Notes: generated by a model from the sequence alone, not told the origin. A stretch of DNA of 64,000 nucleotides from CAWDNM01 sp964521195 (GCA_964521195.1 CAZFRE010000002.1:248001-312000); one strand, 5' to 3'. Shown: positions 1-9,142, counted from the stretch's first letter. Numbers and translations: made by a program.

Positions 1-84
<84 letters not shown>

Positions 85-145
85 TCGGCGCACTCGCGGG
101 CATGCGCGTGACGACCGGGTCGCGATGTCGGAGCCCTTGTATACT

Positions 146-179
146 TCCTGTAGAGGCGGACTTCGCCGCCTCTACAGGA
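146..179. repeat. Perfect palindrome 1 upstream of dnaX (14-bp stem)
   Basis: Bases 146-159 pair perfectly with 166-179, leaving a six-base ACTTCG loop. The hairpin follows a TATACT box at 140-145. It could be the terminator of the upstream SRP RNA, although no T-run follows, or one unit of a small palindromic repeat. Its apical part, GCGGACTTCGCCGC, recurs almost exactly in the next palindrome. Confidence 0.7.
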
Positions 180-213
180 GCGTTTCGAGCGGACTTTGCC
201 GCTCAAACGCTCC
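177..213. repeat. Palindrome 2 upstream of dnaX, sharing the apical sequence of palindrome 1
   Basis: Bases 177-185 pair with 205-213 and bases 187-192 pair with 199-204, with one unpaired C at 186 and loop ACTTTG. The tip reads GCGGACTTTGCCGC, one base different from the tip of the palindrome at 146-179. The two structures share bases 177-179, so they cannot both fold fully in one RNA. This could be a switch in the dnaX leader or a pair of repeat units. Confidence 0.65.
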
Positions 214-249
214 CAGGGGGAGACTCCTCGCTTACCGAAAGGGCGGGAT

Positions 250-2322
250 GTGGCGCACCAGTCCTTGTATCGCAAGTACCGGCCGCAGACGTTCGACGAC
301 GTCGTGGGCCAGCAGCATATCGAGCGCACGCTGCGCAACGCGGTGGCCGATGGGACGGTGGCGCACGCGTACCTCTTCACGGGTCCGCGCGGCACCGGCA
401 AGACCACGACGGCGCGGTTGCTCGCCAAGGCGCTCGATTGCGTGAAGGGACCCACCGGCGAGCCTGACGGCACCTGCGAAGACTGTCTGGAGATCGCCGA
501 AGGCCGCCACCCTGACGTCTACGAACTCGATGCCGCGTCACGCACCGGTGTCGACAACGTCCGCGAGGAGATCATCGGTCGCGTGAGCTTCGCGCCGACC
601 CGCGGGCGCTACAAGGTCTACATCATCGACGAGGTCCACATGCTCTCGACGGCGGCGTTCAACGCGCTGCTCAAGACGCTCGAGGAGCCGCCAAGCCACG
701 TCATCTTCATCCTTGCGACCACGCACCCGCACAAGGTGCCGGACACGATCCACTCGCGCTGCCAGCGGTTCGACTTCCACCGCATCAGCATCGACGAGAT
801 CGTCGGCCGCCTGCGTGTCATCTGCGATGGCGAGGGCTTCGAGGTCCCGGACGCCGCGCTCGCGCTCATCGCACGGCACGCCTCGGGCGGGATGCGCGAT
901 GCGATCACCACGCTCGAGATGCTCGCCTCGTTCACGGGCGGCACCATCGGGATCGCGGACGTCGAAGGGCTTCTCGGCGAGGTCGACTCGGCGGTGCTCT
1001 TCGAGATCGCGGGGCTTGTGGCGCACCGAGACGTCGCGGGTCTGTTCCGCTGGGTCGCGCAGTTCGCCGAGGAGGGCACTGACATCGCGGAGTTCGTGCG
1101 CGAGCTCACCGGGCACGTGCGCAACCTCTACCTGGTCGCAGCGGTCGGAGACGCAGGCGCGACGGACTTCATCGATGCCAGCGCCGAGGAGGCCGGGCGG
1201 CTTGCGAGCCAGGCGGCCGAGTTCAGCGGTCCGGACCGGCTCGCGCGCACGCTCGAGGTGCTCGGCGAGCTGAGCAGCGAGCTGCGGTGGTCGAGCGACC
1301 AGCGACTCTCGCTCGAGGTGGCGCTGACCCGCATGGCTCGGCCCCAGGGTGAGATGACGCTCGCCGCGCTGGCCGAGCGAGTCGAGGGGTTGGAGCGCGC
1401 AGCCCTTGTGGGCGCGCTGCCCGGCGCCGGGGCCGCGAAGCCTTTCGGCTCAGGTGCTCACCCGGCGGCGGAGAGCGCCGCCATCGCAGAATCGCCGAAA
1501 GCCTCCGCGGCCCCGGCGCCGAGCAGCGCGGCGAAGGGCGCGCCGGGCTCGGCTTCTTCGGGGCGGGGGTCCGGTGAGACTTCGGGCGGTTCGACCGCCG
1601 CGGCGGCTCCCCCGGCTCCCAAGGCGCACACGCCCGCCGCTCCAGCGCCCGTGACTCGCGATGTCGCGCCCTCCGGCACGCTCGACCGCGCCTCGGCCAA
1701 GCGCGCGTGGCCGGCGGTTCTCGTCGAGATCAAGAAGCTCAAGCCCGCGCGTGCGTCGCACTACGCTGATGTCGAGATCGACGTCGATCTCGACGGCTCG
1801 ACGCTCGTGCTCGAGTTTCCCTCGGACGCGTCGTTTGCGATGCAGATGGCCGAGGAGCCCGAGATGCGCGACATGCTCAAGCTCGCACTCGCCTCGGTCG
1901 TCGGCTTCACGCCCGCGTTCCGCTTCCAGCTCGGTCGTGGTGCGGTCCGACCCGAGGGCGTCGAGCCGCCGTCCGGACGTCCGGTCGACGTCGACGATGT
2001 CCCGGCCGCCGGGTTCGACGACGGCCCACCGCTCGAGTACTACGAGGCTGCGACCGGGATGGCCGAACCCACCTCGCATGCACACGGCAGCACGGGCGGC
2101 CGCGCGCGCAGCACCGCCGGCTCGCAGGGCGACCCTGCAGGCGAGCCCAAGAGCGAACTCGAGCGGTTGCTGCATGGAATGGGCGGCGAGATCATCGGCG
2201 AACACGCGGCGCCCGGCGCCGAAGGCAGCGAGAGCACGGACGGCGATATCGAGGAGTTGCCTGACACCGAGGACCGTGGCCAAGAGGGCCCGGGCCTGTT
2301 CGACACCGACGGAGAGGACTAG
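250..2322 (+). CDS. dnaX: DNA polymerase III subunits gamma/tau
   Basis: Clamp-loader ATPase of the replicative polymerase. The start is taken as the GTG at 250, which gives the usual VAHQSLYRKYRP N-terminus and 690 residues. The Walker A motif GPRGTGKTT lies near residue 45, followed by the zinc-binding loop, the DEVH Walker B box and sensor motifs. Conserved clamp-loader domains fill the first 360 residues or so. An Ala/Pro-rich linker and a tau-like C-terminal domain (DRASAKRAWPAVLVEIKKLKP and beyond) follow. The zinc loop reads CVKGPTGEPDGTCEDC, so the position corresponding to the second cysteine of the E. coli C4 site is Asp. dnaX leads a compact cluster with ybaB 4 bases downstream and recR after it. 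Confidence 0.95.
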   Translation: MAHQSLYRKYRPQTFDDVVGQQHIERTLRNAVADGTVAHAYLFTGPRGTGKTTTARLLAKALDCVKGPTGEPDGTCEDCLEIAEGRHPDVYELDAASRTGVDNVREEIIGRVSFAPTRGRYKVYIIDEVHMLSTAAFNALLKTLEEPPSHVIFILATTHPHKVPDTIHSRCQRFDFHRISIDEIVGRLRVICDGEGFEVPDAALALIARHASGGMRDAITTLEMLASFTGGTIGIADVEGLLGEVDSAVLFEIAGLVAHRDVAGLFRWVAQFAEEGTDIAEFVRELTGHVRNLYLVAAVGDAGATDFIDASAEEAGRLASQAAEFSGPDRLARTLEVLGELSSELRWSSDQRLSLEVALTRMARPQGEMTLAALAERVEGLERAALVGALPGAGAAKPFGSGAHPAAESAAIAESPKASAAPAPSSAAKGAPGSASSGRGSGETSGGSTAAAAPPAPKAHTPAAPAPVTRDVAPSGTLDRASAKRAWPAVLVEIKKLKPARASHYADVEIDVDLDGSTLVLEFPSDASFAMQMAEEPEMRDMLKLALASVVGFTPAFRFQLGRGAVRPEGVEPPSGRPVDVDDVPAAGFDDGPPLEYYEAATGMAEPTSHAHGSTGGRARSTAGSQGDPAGEPKSELERLLHGMGGEIIGEHAAPGAEGSESTDGDIEELPDTEDRGQEGPGLFDTDGED

Positions 2323-2326
2323 ACAC

Positions 2327-2635
2327 GTGGGCTTCGGAAACATCATGAAGCAGGCGCAGAAGATGCAGGCCAAGATGGCCGAGATGCAGGAGAAACTCAA
2401 GGACGAGGAGCTCGAGGCGTCGGCGGGCGGCGGCACCGTGAAGGTCACCATCAGCGGCGACCTCGTCGTCAAGTCGATCACCATCGACCCGAGCGCCGTC
2501 GATCCCGACGATGTCGACCTGCTGCAGGACATGACCACCGCTGCGGTCAACGAGGCCATTCGTGCAGCCCAGGAGCTCGGCCAGCGTCGCATGGCGGAGA
2601 TCACCGGTGGCATGAACATCCCGGGACTCATGTAG
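2327..2635 (+). CDS. ybaB: YbaB/EbfC family nucleoid-associated protein
   Basis: Small DNA-binding protein of 102 residues that usually lies between dnaX and recR. The start is the GTG at 2327, preceded by GGAGAGG at 2311-2317. The N-terminal helix is rich in Met, Lys and Gln (MKQAQKMQAKMAEMQEKL). It is followed by the family core ASAGGGTVKVTISGDLVVKSI and the helix that ends GGMNIPGLM, matching the family over its whole length. It is probably translated with dnaX and recR. The family is linked to nucleoid organisation and to the recombination functions of RecR; the exact role here is inferred only from family and position. Confidence 0.93.
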   Translation: MGFGNIMKQAQKMQAKMAEMQEKLKDEELEASAGGGTVKVTISGDLVVKSITIDPSAVDPDDVDLLQDMTTAAVNEAIRAAQELGQRRMAEITGGMNIPGLM

Positions 2636-2638
2636 CCC

Positions 2639-3235
2639 ATGCGCTACGCCCCTCCTATCGCCCGGTTGCTCGAGGAACTCGAACGCCTTCCCGGCGTCGG
2701 CCCCAAGTCCGCGCAGCGCATCGCGTACTGGTTGCTGACCGCGGACTCGGCCGACGCCGAGCGGCTCGCCTCGGCGATCACGGAAGTGAAGCGGACCATC
2801 CACTTCTGCCCGGTGTGCTTCAACTTCGCCGAGGGCGAGCTGTGCAACGTCTGCGCGGACCCCGAGCGCGACCGCACCGCGGTCTGCGTGGTCGAGGAGC
2901 CTCGCGACCTCGTGGCGGTCGACAGGACCGGCGAGTTCCGGGGGACCTACCACGTGCTGCAGGGCGCGATCTCGCCCATCGACGGCATCGGGCCGGAGCG
3001 GCTTCGCGTGCGCGAGCTCATCGACCGGCTCGGCGAGAACGAGATCACGGAGGTCGTCATCGCGACCAATCCCAACGTCGAGGGCGAGACGACCGCGCTC
3101 TACCTCGCGCGCCTCATCAAGCCGCTCGGCATCAAAGTCACGCGCATCGCGAGCGGCTTGCCGGTCGGTGGCGACCTCGAGTACGCCGACGAGGTCACGC
3201 TCGGGCGTGCGCTCGAGGCTCGCCGGGAGATGTAG
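2639..3235 (+). CDS. recR: Recombination protein RecR
   Basis: Recombinational repair protein of 198 residues that works with RecO, and in many bacteria RecF, to load RecA at gaps. Visible domains in order are the helix-hairpin-helix (LERLPGVGPKSAQRIAYWLL), the C4 zinc finger (CPVC and CNVC, residues about 59-74), and the Toprim domain starting CVVEEPRDLVAV with the acidic and Gly-rich segments. The C-terminal Walker B-like tail is also present. The ATG at 2639 follows the ybaB stop by three bases, so the three genes form one operon. Confidence 0.96.
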   Translation: MRYAPPIARLLEELERLPGVGPKSAQRIAYWLLTADSADAERLASAITEVKRTIHFCPVCFNFAEGELCNVCADPERDRTAVCVVEEPRDLVAVDRTGEFRGTYHVLQGAISPIDGIGPERLRVRELIDRLGENEITEVVIATNPNVEGETTALYLARLIKPLGIKVTRIASGLPVGGDLEYADEVTLGRALEARREM

Positions 3236-3402
3236 TTGCCAGTTTTTGGTCGCCGTTCACCGACTCTGACGCACCGCTGGCCGCGCTTCTCGTGCCGCAC
3301 GCCGACGCGCGAGGGCCGCGCCTCTATCCTTGTGTGACCTATCGCCCGGATGGGGCGGGGTACCACCCGCACAGGTGTGCTCGAGTGGAGGGAAGGACGC
3401 AC

Positions 3403-3975
3403 ATGCAGCTGACGGAGATCCGTTGGCACGCACGCGCCGGTCAGGGTGCGGTCACGGCGGCGAAAGTCGTCGCAGAGACCGCCCTGTCGCAGGACCGGTA
3501 CATGCAGGCCATGCCGGAGTACGGACCTGAGCGCATGGGGGCGCCCATCAAGGCGTTCACGCGCATCAGCGACGAGCCCATCGAGATCCACAACAACATC
3601 GAGAACCCGCACATCATCATCGTTCTCGACGAGACCCTCATCGACGTCATCGACGTGACCGAGGGCATCCGCGACGGCGGCGTGATCATCGTGAACACGT
3701 GCACGCCGGCCGCGCAGGTCAAGGCCGCGCTCAAGCTCGACGACAGCGTGCGCGTAGCGTCCGTCGATGCCTCTGGCATCGCAGTGGACACCATCAAGCG
3801 CGACATCCCCAACACGCCCATCGTCGGCGCGCTCATCAAGGTCACGAACGTCGTCGACCTCGAGGCGTTCAAGGGCCTGCTCGCCAAGAACCTGGGCAAG
3901 AAGTTCGGCCAGGAGATGATCGATAACAACTTCGCCGCGGTCGACCGGGCGTATGAGGAGGTGACCGTGGCATGA
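3403..3975 (+). CDS. porC: 2-oxoacid:ferredoxin oxidoreductase, gamma subunit
   Basis: Gamma subunit (190 residues) of a four-subunit pyruvate or related 2-oxoacid:ferredoxin oxidoreductase, which makes acyl-CoA, CO2 and reduced ferredoxin in the cytoplasm. The ATG at 3403 follows GGAGGGAAGG at 3387-3396. The family signature near the N-terminus (RWHARAGQGAVTAAKVVAE) and the PEYGPERMGAP segment are clear. The stop overlaps the porD start by four bases (ATGA), so translation is coupled. The order porC-porD-porA-porB matches the archaeal/anaerobe type of heterotetramer. The substrate cannot be read from the sequence; pyruvate is the default guess. Confidence 0.92.
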   Translation: MQLTEIRWHARAGQGAVTAAKVVAETALSQDRYMQAMPEYGPERMGAPIKAFTRISDEPIEIHNNIENPHIIIVLDETLIDVIDVTEGIRDGGVIIVNTCTPAAQVKAALKLDDSVRVASVDASGIAVDTIKRDIPNTPIVGALIKVTNVVDLEAFKGLLAKNLGKKFGQEMIDNNFAAVDRAYEEVTVA

Positions 3976-4295
3976 GCAAGTGGGACGTGTCCAACATGGA
4001 CAACTGGACGAGCGAGCAGTTCCCGCGCGGTGCGACCATCCCCGTCGCCGGCAACTCCGACGACTACTCGACCGGCGGTTGGCGCTCGGAGCGTCCGTGG
4101 CGCAACGAGGAGAAGTGCACGCAGTGCCTTCTGTGCTGGATCTTCTGTCCGGACACCTCGGTGCTCGTGAAGGACGACAAGGTCTACGACTTCGACCTGA
4201 AGCACTGCAAGGGCTGCGGCGTGTGTGCCAAGGAATGCCCCTTCGACGCCATCGACATGGTGCCCGAGGGCTGCGAACTCCCGGAGGTGAAGTAA
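3972..4295 (+). CDS. porD: 2-oxoacid:ferredoxin oxidoreductase, delta (ferredoxin-like) subunit
   Basis: Electron-transfer subunit (107 residues) carrying two [4Fe-4S] clusters. The cysteine motifs are CTQCLLCWIFCP and CKGCGVCAKECP in the C-terminal half, the usual arrangement for PorD. The first 40 residues hold the conserved segment around the TGGWRSERP stretch that is typical of the family. The gene overlaps porC by four bases and ends two bases before porA, which indicates strong translational coupling. Confidence 0.93.
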   Translation: MSKWDVSNMDNWTSEQFPRGATIPVAGNSDDYSTGGWRSERPWRNEEKCTQCLLCWIFCPDTSVLVKDDKVYDFDLKHCKGCGVCAKECPFDAIDMVPEGCELPEVK

Positions 4296-4297
4296 CG

Positions 4298-5488
4298 ATG
4301 GCCGCTGATCAGAAGACCGTCGCCACCACCGGCAACTCGCTCGTCGCCGAGGCGTTCCGCCAGTGTGCTCCCGACGTCGTGGCTGCGTACCCCATCACCC
4401 CGCAGACGACCATCGTCGAGGAGTTCGCGAAGTTCGTCGCGCAGGGACGTGTGCACACCGAGTACGTGTGCGTCGAGTCCGAGCACTCGGCGATGTCGGC
4501 ATGCGTCGGGGCGTCGGCCGCCGGCGCGCGCGTCATGACCGCCACCTCGTCGCAGGGTCTCGCGTACATGTGGGAGCAGCTCCACATCGCGTCCGGACTG
4601 CGGCTCCCGATCGTCATGGCGAACGCGAACCGTGCGCTCGCCGCCCCGATCAACATCCACTGCGACCACAGCGACATCATGGGCGCTCGCGACACCGGCT
4701 GGGTCATCTACTTCGCTGAGACCGCGCAGGAGGCATACGACAACACGCTCATGGCGATCCGTGTCGCGGAGCACCCGGACGTCATGCTGCCGGTCTTCAC
4801 GACGCTCGACGGCTTCATCACCACCCACACCATCGACCGCGCCCAGGTGATGGACGATGCGACCGTCTCGGCGTTCGTCGGCGAGTACAAGCCGGAGCAC
4901 CCGCTGCTCGACGTCGAGAACCCCACGAGCCACGGCAACTTCGCGAGCCTCGGCGGCACCTACATGGAGTTCAAGAAGGCGCAGCGCAACGCCATCGACC
5001 GCTCCATGGCGGTCATCAAGAGCATCGGCGCCGAGTTCGCCGAACTCTCCGGACGTCCGTTCGATGTCGTCGAGGGCTGGGGCATGGAGGACGCCGAGTA
5101 CGTCATCGTCGCCCTGGGTTCGACCGCAGGAAACGCGCGCCATGTCGCTCGCGAGCTGCGCGAGGAGGGCATCAAGGCCGGCGTGCTCAAGATCCGGGTC
5201 TTCCGACCGTTCCCGTTCGCTGAGGTCGCCGATGCCCTCAAGGGCGTCAAGGCCGTCGCCGTGCTCGACCGCTCCGAGTCGTTCGGCGCCGAGGGTGGCC
5301 CGCTGTACATGGAGGTCAAGAGCGCGCTCTACGACCTCGAGAACCGTCCACCGGTCGTGAACTACATCTACGGTCTCGGCGGCGCGGACGTGAAGCTCGA
5401 ACTGATCAACCAGGTCTACAACGACCTGGCCGACCTAGCAGACGGTGCGACGCAGCCGGGCAGGCTCGTCTACCTCGGCGCCCGGTAG
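4298..5488 (+). CDS. porA: 2-oxoacid:ferredoxin oxidoreductase, alpha subunit
   Basis: Alpha subunit (396 residues) containing the pyrimidine-binding part of the thiamine diphosphate site and the transketolase C-terminal-like domain. The YPITPQT motif lies near residue 33, and the segment ESEHSAMSACVGASAAGARVMTATSSQG is cut to its recognisable pieces SEHSAM and TATSSQGLAYM. The ATG at 4298 is preceded by GGAGG at 4283-4287 within the end of porD. Length and organisation match PorA of heterotetrameric enzymes. The complex would supply low-potential ferredoxin for hydrogen or other anaerobic reactions. Confidence 0.94.
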   Translation: MAADQKTVATTGNSLVAEAFRQCAPDVVAAYPITPQTTIVEEFAKFVAQGRVHTEYVCVESEHSAMSACVGASAAGARVMTATSSQGLAYMWEQLHIASGLRLPIVMANANRALAAPINIHCDHSDIMGARDTGWVIYFAETAQEAYDNTLMAIRVAEHPDVMLPVFTTLDGFITTHTIDRAQVMDDATVSAFVGEYKPEHPLLDVENPTSHGNFASLGGTYMEFKKAQRNAIDRSMAVIKSIGAEFAELSGRPFDVVEGWGMEDAEYVIVALGSTAGNARHVARELREEGIKAGVLKIRVFRPFPFAEVADALKGVKAVAVLDRSESFGAEGGPLYMEVKSALYDLENRPPVVNYIYGLGGADVKLELINQVYNDLADLADGATQPGRLVYLGAR

Positions 5489-5500
5489 GGAGGGACAGAC

Positions 5501-6433
5501 ATGGCAACCATCAAAGAGCTCTCCCGCCGAGAAGACCGCCTCGCCGGCGGTCACCGCCTCTGTGCGGGCTGCGGTGCCTCGATCGCCGTGCGCCAGATTC
5601 TGCTCGGAGCGGGCGAGGAGCCCGTCGTGGCAGGATGCGCGACCGGCTGCCTCGAGGTGTCGACCACGATCTACCCGTACACCTCGTGGAAGACCCCCTT
5701 CATCCACAACGCCTTCGAGAACTCCTCGGCGACGATCTCCGGGGTCGAGGCCGCGTTCAAGGGGCTGAAGGCGGCGGGCAAGATCCCAGCCGACAAGAAG
5801 GTCAAGTTCGTCGCGTTCGGCGGCGACGGTGGAACGTACGACATCGGCCTGCAGGCACTCTCCGGTGCCATGGAGCGCGGGCACGACATGGTGTACGTGT
5901 GCTACGACAACGGCGCGTACATGAACACCGGCATCCAGCGCTCCTCGGCGACGCCGTTCGGCGCGTGGGCGACCACCGCCGAGGTCGGCAAGGCGCAACA
6001 GGGCAAGATCCAGCGGCGCAAGGACCTCACTTCGATCATCGCAGCGCACCACATCCCGTACGTCGCGCAGGGCTCGATCAGCCACTGGAAGGACCTCGCC
6101 GCAAAGGCCGAGAAGGCGTTCGCGGTCGATGGCCCGGCGTTCATCAACGTGCTCGCGCCGTGCCCGCGTGGTTGGCGGAGCACTCCCGCGGAGACGGTCC
6201 AGATCGCCAAGGCGGCCGTGCAGACCGGCTTCTGGCCGTGCTTCGAGGTCGAGGACGGCGAGTGGCGTATGACCGTCAACGTGCGAGAGAAGAAGCCGAT
6301 CGAGGAGTTCCTCAAGTCGCAGGGTCGTTTCAAGCACCTCTTCGCCGCCGGCAACGAGGAGCTGCTCGCGTCCGTGCAGGCCGAGGTCGACCGCTACTGG
6401 GAGTACATCCAGAAGCGCTGCACCTGCGGCTAG
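5501..6433 (+). CDS. porB: 2-oxoacid:ferredoxin oxidoreductase, beta subunit
   Basis: Beta subunit (310 residues) that holds the diphosphate side of thiamine diphosphate and one [4Fe-4S] cluster. The cysteine pair CAGCGAS near residue 25, the thiamine/Mg motif GGDGGTYDIGLQ with downstream YDNGAYMNTGIQRS, and the PCPRGW segment are all present. A late cysteine pair, RCTCG, lies at the very C-terminus. The ATG follows GGGAGGGA with good spacing, 12 bases after porA. A GC-rich hairpin at 6459-6486 probably ends the operon. Confidence 0.94.
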   Translation: MATIKELSRREDRLAGGHRLCAGCGASIAVRQILLGAGEEPVVAGCATGCLEVSTTIYPYTSWKTPFIHNAFENSSATISGVEAAFKGLKAAGKIPADKKVKFVAFGGDGGTYDIGLQALSGAMERGHDMVYVCYDNGAYMNTGIQRSSATPFGAWATTAEVGKAQQGKIQRRKDLTSIIAAHHIPYVAQGSISHWKDLAAKAEKAFAVDGPAFINVLAPCPRGWRSTPAETVQIAKAAVQTGFWPCFEVEDGEWRMTVNVREKKPIEEFLKSQGRFKHLFAAGNEELLASVQAEVDRYWEYIQKRCTCG

Positions 6434-6458
6434 CTGCCGCATCGAGGATGAATATGGC

Positions 6459-6486
6459 GGGCCCCGGGGGACGTTCTCCGGGGCCC
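6459..6486 (+). terminator. Putative terminator of the porCDAB operon
   Basis: A perfect nine-base stem (6459-6467 with 6478-6486, GGGCCCCGG/CCGGGGCCC) lies 26 bases after the porB stop. No clear T-run follows, so intrinsic termination is inferred from position and stem strength. Confidence 0.55.
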
Positions 6487-6559
6487 GTTCGGTATACAAT
6501 CGGGCGTACGCGCGCTCGATCAGACGAGGAGGGACACGCCGCGGCACGATGCGGCGCCA

Positions 6560-9142
6560 GTGATGACACGGCGCAGATTCTTCCGGTCCCATCTGTACAG
6601 TCAGATCGTCCTGCCGCTGTTCGTGGCCTCGGTGATCGTCGGTTCGGTCGCCACGGTCGCTGCTGTGGTGTTCCTGCGTGACCTCACGACTCGATGGGTG
6701 ACCGAGGTCGCCCAGACCGTCGCCTCAGACCTCAGCGTCTCCTACGAACGCTACGCCGAGGAGATGCAGCGGCTCGCGTGGTTCCTCGCGGCAGACCCCA
6801 ACGTCGCGGCGGTGATCGCCGCAGACGACGTCGGAGGGTTGCACAGACTGCTCGGAGACGCCGCCGCGTCTCTGGAGGTCGACGCGATCGCGGTGTTGGA
6901 CGAGTCGGGCGTCGTCATCGACGCGTACGGGCCCAATGCGCCGGCGCGCGGGACCGCGCCGCTCGGCGACAAGGGGCAGGCGCGACCCGGCGTCGGGCGC
7001 TCGAAGCGGAGCATGTTCGTCGTGCTCGAGGGGCGCGCCGCTCTGGTGTCACTGCATCCGTTCCGCACGCCGGACGGGGCGTACCATACGGTCGTCATGG
7101 CGCGGGCGCTCGACGACGACCTGCTCGCGCAGTTCGCGGGCGGTGCGGGTACCGCGTTCGGCTACTACAGCCCCGACGGCAAGCTCGTCGCCTTCGCGCC
7201 GAGCGAGCGTGCAGACCTCGTCGCCCCCGACGCGCTCAAGCGCGCTCTGGCGGCCACCAGTCCCCCCGTCGCCGAGGCACTTGCGGCGGCGGCGGTCGAC
7301 GGACCGGGCGTCGGCCTGTTGTCGGTCGCGGATTCCGACTACGAGATCTCCGCTCGGCGCGTCGTGCTTGCCGGGGCGGGCGGCTCCCCCGACGACGAGC
7401 TCGGCTACGCGATGAGCGTGGTCGATCGCTCAGCCTCGGACGCTGCGGGCAGGGCGACGATGAACCTGATCATAATCTGGTCGGTCGTCGCTGTCGTCGC
7501 GCTCGTAGGCCTTGGCGGCTGGGTCGCTCGCACCGTGTCGGAGCCGGTTGCGGAGCTGTCGTTCGGTGCGAGGCGCGTCGCCGATGGCGACTTCTCCACC
7601 AAGGTCGACGTCCACGGCACGAACGAGATCGCGCAGCTCGGCATCGCGTTCAACGAGATGACCGACTCGCTTCGCGAACGCAGCGAGTCGCTGACCAAGA
7701 AGGTGCTCGAGCTCGCGACGCTCTACGAGATGAGCCGTGCGCTCGGGTCGACGCTGGACATGGACGAGCTGCTCGGCTCGGTGCTCGACTCGGCACTGCG
7801 GATCTTCGACCTGGACATGGGCTACGTCGCGCTGCGGGACAAGGAGTCGGGTGTCCTGTCCGTTCGGGCGGTGCGCGGCTCCGGTACCAACGCGAGCGAC
7901 GCCGTACGCTCATCGATGTCGGAGTGGGTGGTGCGGGAAGGCCGCCCCCTGATCTTCAACCCGGATTCGGCCACCGGGCAGGGGCAGGTCGACGCGGTGA
8001 CCGGCGCGCGAGCGGCGCTGTGCGTGCCGCTTGTCTCCGCCGACGGCACCATCGGCTCCATCACGGTCGGCTCGGGTGACGCGGAGTACCGTTTCAACAG
8101 CGACGACGTCCGGCTGCTCTCGACGATCGCGAACCACGTCGCCATAGCGATCGGCAACATCGAGCTGTTCTCGAGCCTCCAGGACGCCTACCTCGCCACC
8201 GTGCGCTCGCTCGCGGCGGCGGTCGATGCGAAGGACACCTACACCCGCGGCCACTCGGACAGGGTGGCGCAGTACGCGGTGCTCATCGCCGAGCGCCTGG
8301 GCGTGAGTCACGAGCAGCGCATCGCACTCGAGATGGCCGCCTACCTGCACGACATCGGCAAGATCGGTGTCGCCGAGGAGATCTTGCTCAAGCCCGGCAA
8401 GTTGACCTCCGACGAGATGGAGCAGATGCGCCATCACCCGCTCATCGGCGCCAACATCCTCAAGCCGGTGGCGTTCCCGTGGGCCATCACGCCGATCGTC
8501 CGCCACCACCACGAGCACTTCGACGGGACCGGCTACCCGGCCGGGTTGCGTGGCGAGGAGATCCCGTTGCTCGCCCGCATCCTCACCGCCGCGGACTCGT
8601 ACGAGGCGATGACCGCAGACCGTCCGTACCGCCGCGGCTTGGCGGCGGATGCCGCGCTCGAGGAGCTCAAGTCGTGCGCGGGCTCGCAGTTCGATCCCCG
8701 CATCGTCTCGCTGTTGGTCGAGATCGTGAACAACGAGGAGCACGAGGCCGAGGGCGCCCACGCGCACGTCAGCGATTCCATCGAGCACGAGGAGGTCAGG
8801 GCGATCTTCGCGGCGCTTGTCGATGGCGTCTTCTCGAGTTTCCGCAAGCTGGGCGGTCCGCGGCTGGCGAGCAACGTCGAGGCCGATGTGGACAGGCAGT
8901 TCGCCGAGGCCGATTGGCCTTTCCGCATCACCCGCGGCCGCGTGAGCTTCATCGACGACATCGGAGTGGCCGATGACGCCGAACGCGAGCAGATGCGCGC
9001 CGCCATGCGATGCATCGATGCCACGCTGGGACGTGTCGCGGGGTCCACACTCGTCGACCACTTCTACGACGATGCGTACGAGGGGTTCTCGGCGAGGCTG
9101 GGGCACATGGCGGACGCGCTCGGGTTCCGCCCTCAGGCGTAG
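6560..9142 (+). CDS. Membrane sensor with HAMP, GAF and HD-GYP domains
   Basis: Probable cyclic-di-GMP phosphodiesterase of 860 residues. A transmembrane helix near residues 14-38 and another near 296-320 bracket a periplasmic sensory region. HAMP (about 320-375), GAF (about 385-535) and HD-GYP domains follow. The catalytic pair HD is at 597-598 in HDIGKIG, and GYP is at 658-660 in DGTGYPAGL, so the enzyme looks active. About 130 residues after the HD-GYP domain (from about 730) match nothing I recognise. The start is the GTG at 6560; an ATG follows directly at 6563. The only good ribosome site, GAGGAGGG at 6526-6533, is about 27 bases upstream, so the start is uncertain. Confidence 0.85.
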   Translation: MMTRRRFFRSHLYSQIVLPLFVASVIVGSVATVAAVVFLRDLTTRWVTEVAQTVASDLSVSYERYAEEMQRLAWFLAADPNVAAVIAADDVGGLHRLLGDAAASLEVDAIAVLDESGVVIDAYGPNAPARGTAPLGDKGQARPGVGRSKRSMFVVLEGRAALVSLHPFRTPDGAYHTVVMARALDDDLLAQFAGGAGTAFGYYSPDGKLVAFAPSERADLVAPDALKRALAATSPPVAEALAAAAVDGPGVGLLSVADSDYEISARRVVLAGAGGSPDDELGYAMSVVDRSASDAAGRATMNLIIIWSVVAVVALVGLGGWVARTVSEPVAELSFGARRVADGDFSTKVDVHGTNEIAQLGIAFNEMTDSLRERSESLTKKVLELATLYEMSRALGSTLDMDELLGSVLDSALRIFDLDMGYVALRDKESGVLSVRAVRGSGTNASDAVRSSMSEWVVREGRPLIFNPDSATGQGQVDAVTGARAALCVPLVSADGTIGSITVGSGDAEYRFNSDDVRLLSTIANHVAIAIGNIELFSSLQDAYLATVRSLAAAVDAKDTYTRGHSDRVAQYAVLIAERLGVSHEQRIALEMAAYLHDIGKIGVAEEILLKPGKLTSDEMEQMRHHPLIGANILKPVAFPWAITPIVRHHHEHFDGTGYPAGLRGEEIPLLARILTAADSYEAMTADRPYRRGLAADAALEELKSCAGSQFDPRIVSLLVEIVNNEEHEAEGAHAHVSDSIEHEEVRAIFAALVDGVFSSFRKLGGPRLASNVEADVDRQFAEADWPFRITRGRVSFIDDIGVADDAEREQMRAAMRCIDATLGRVAGSTLVDHFYDDAYEGFSARLGHMADALGFRPQA

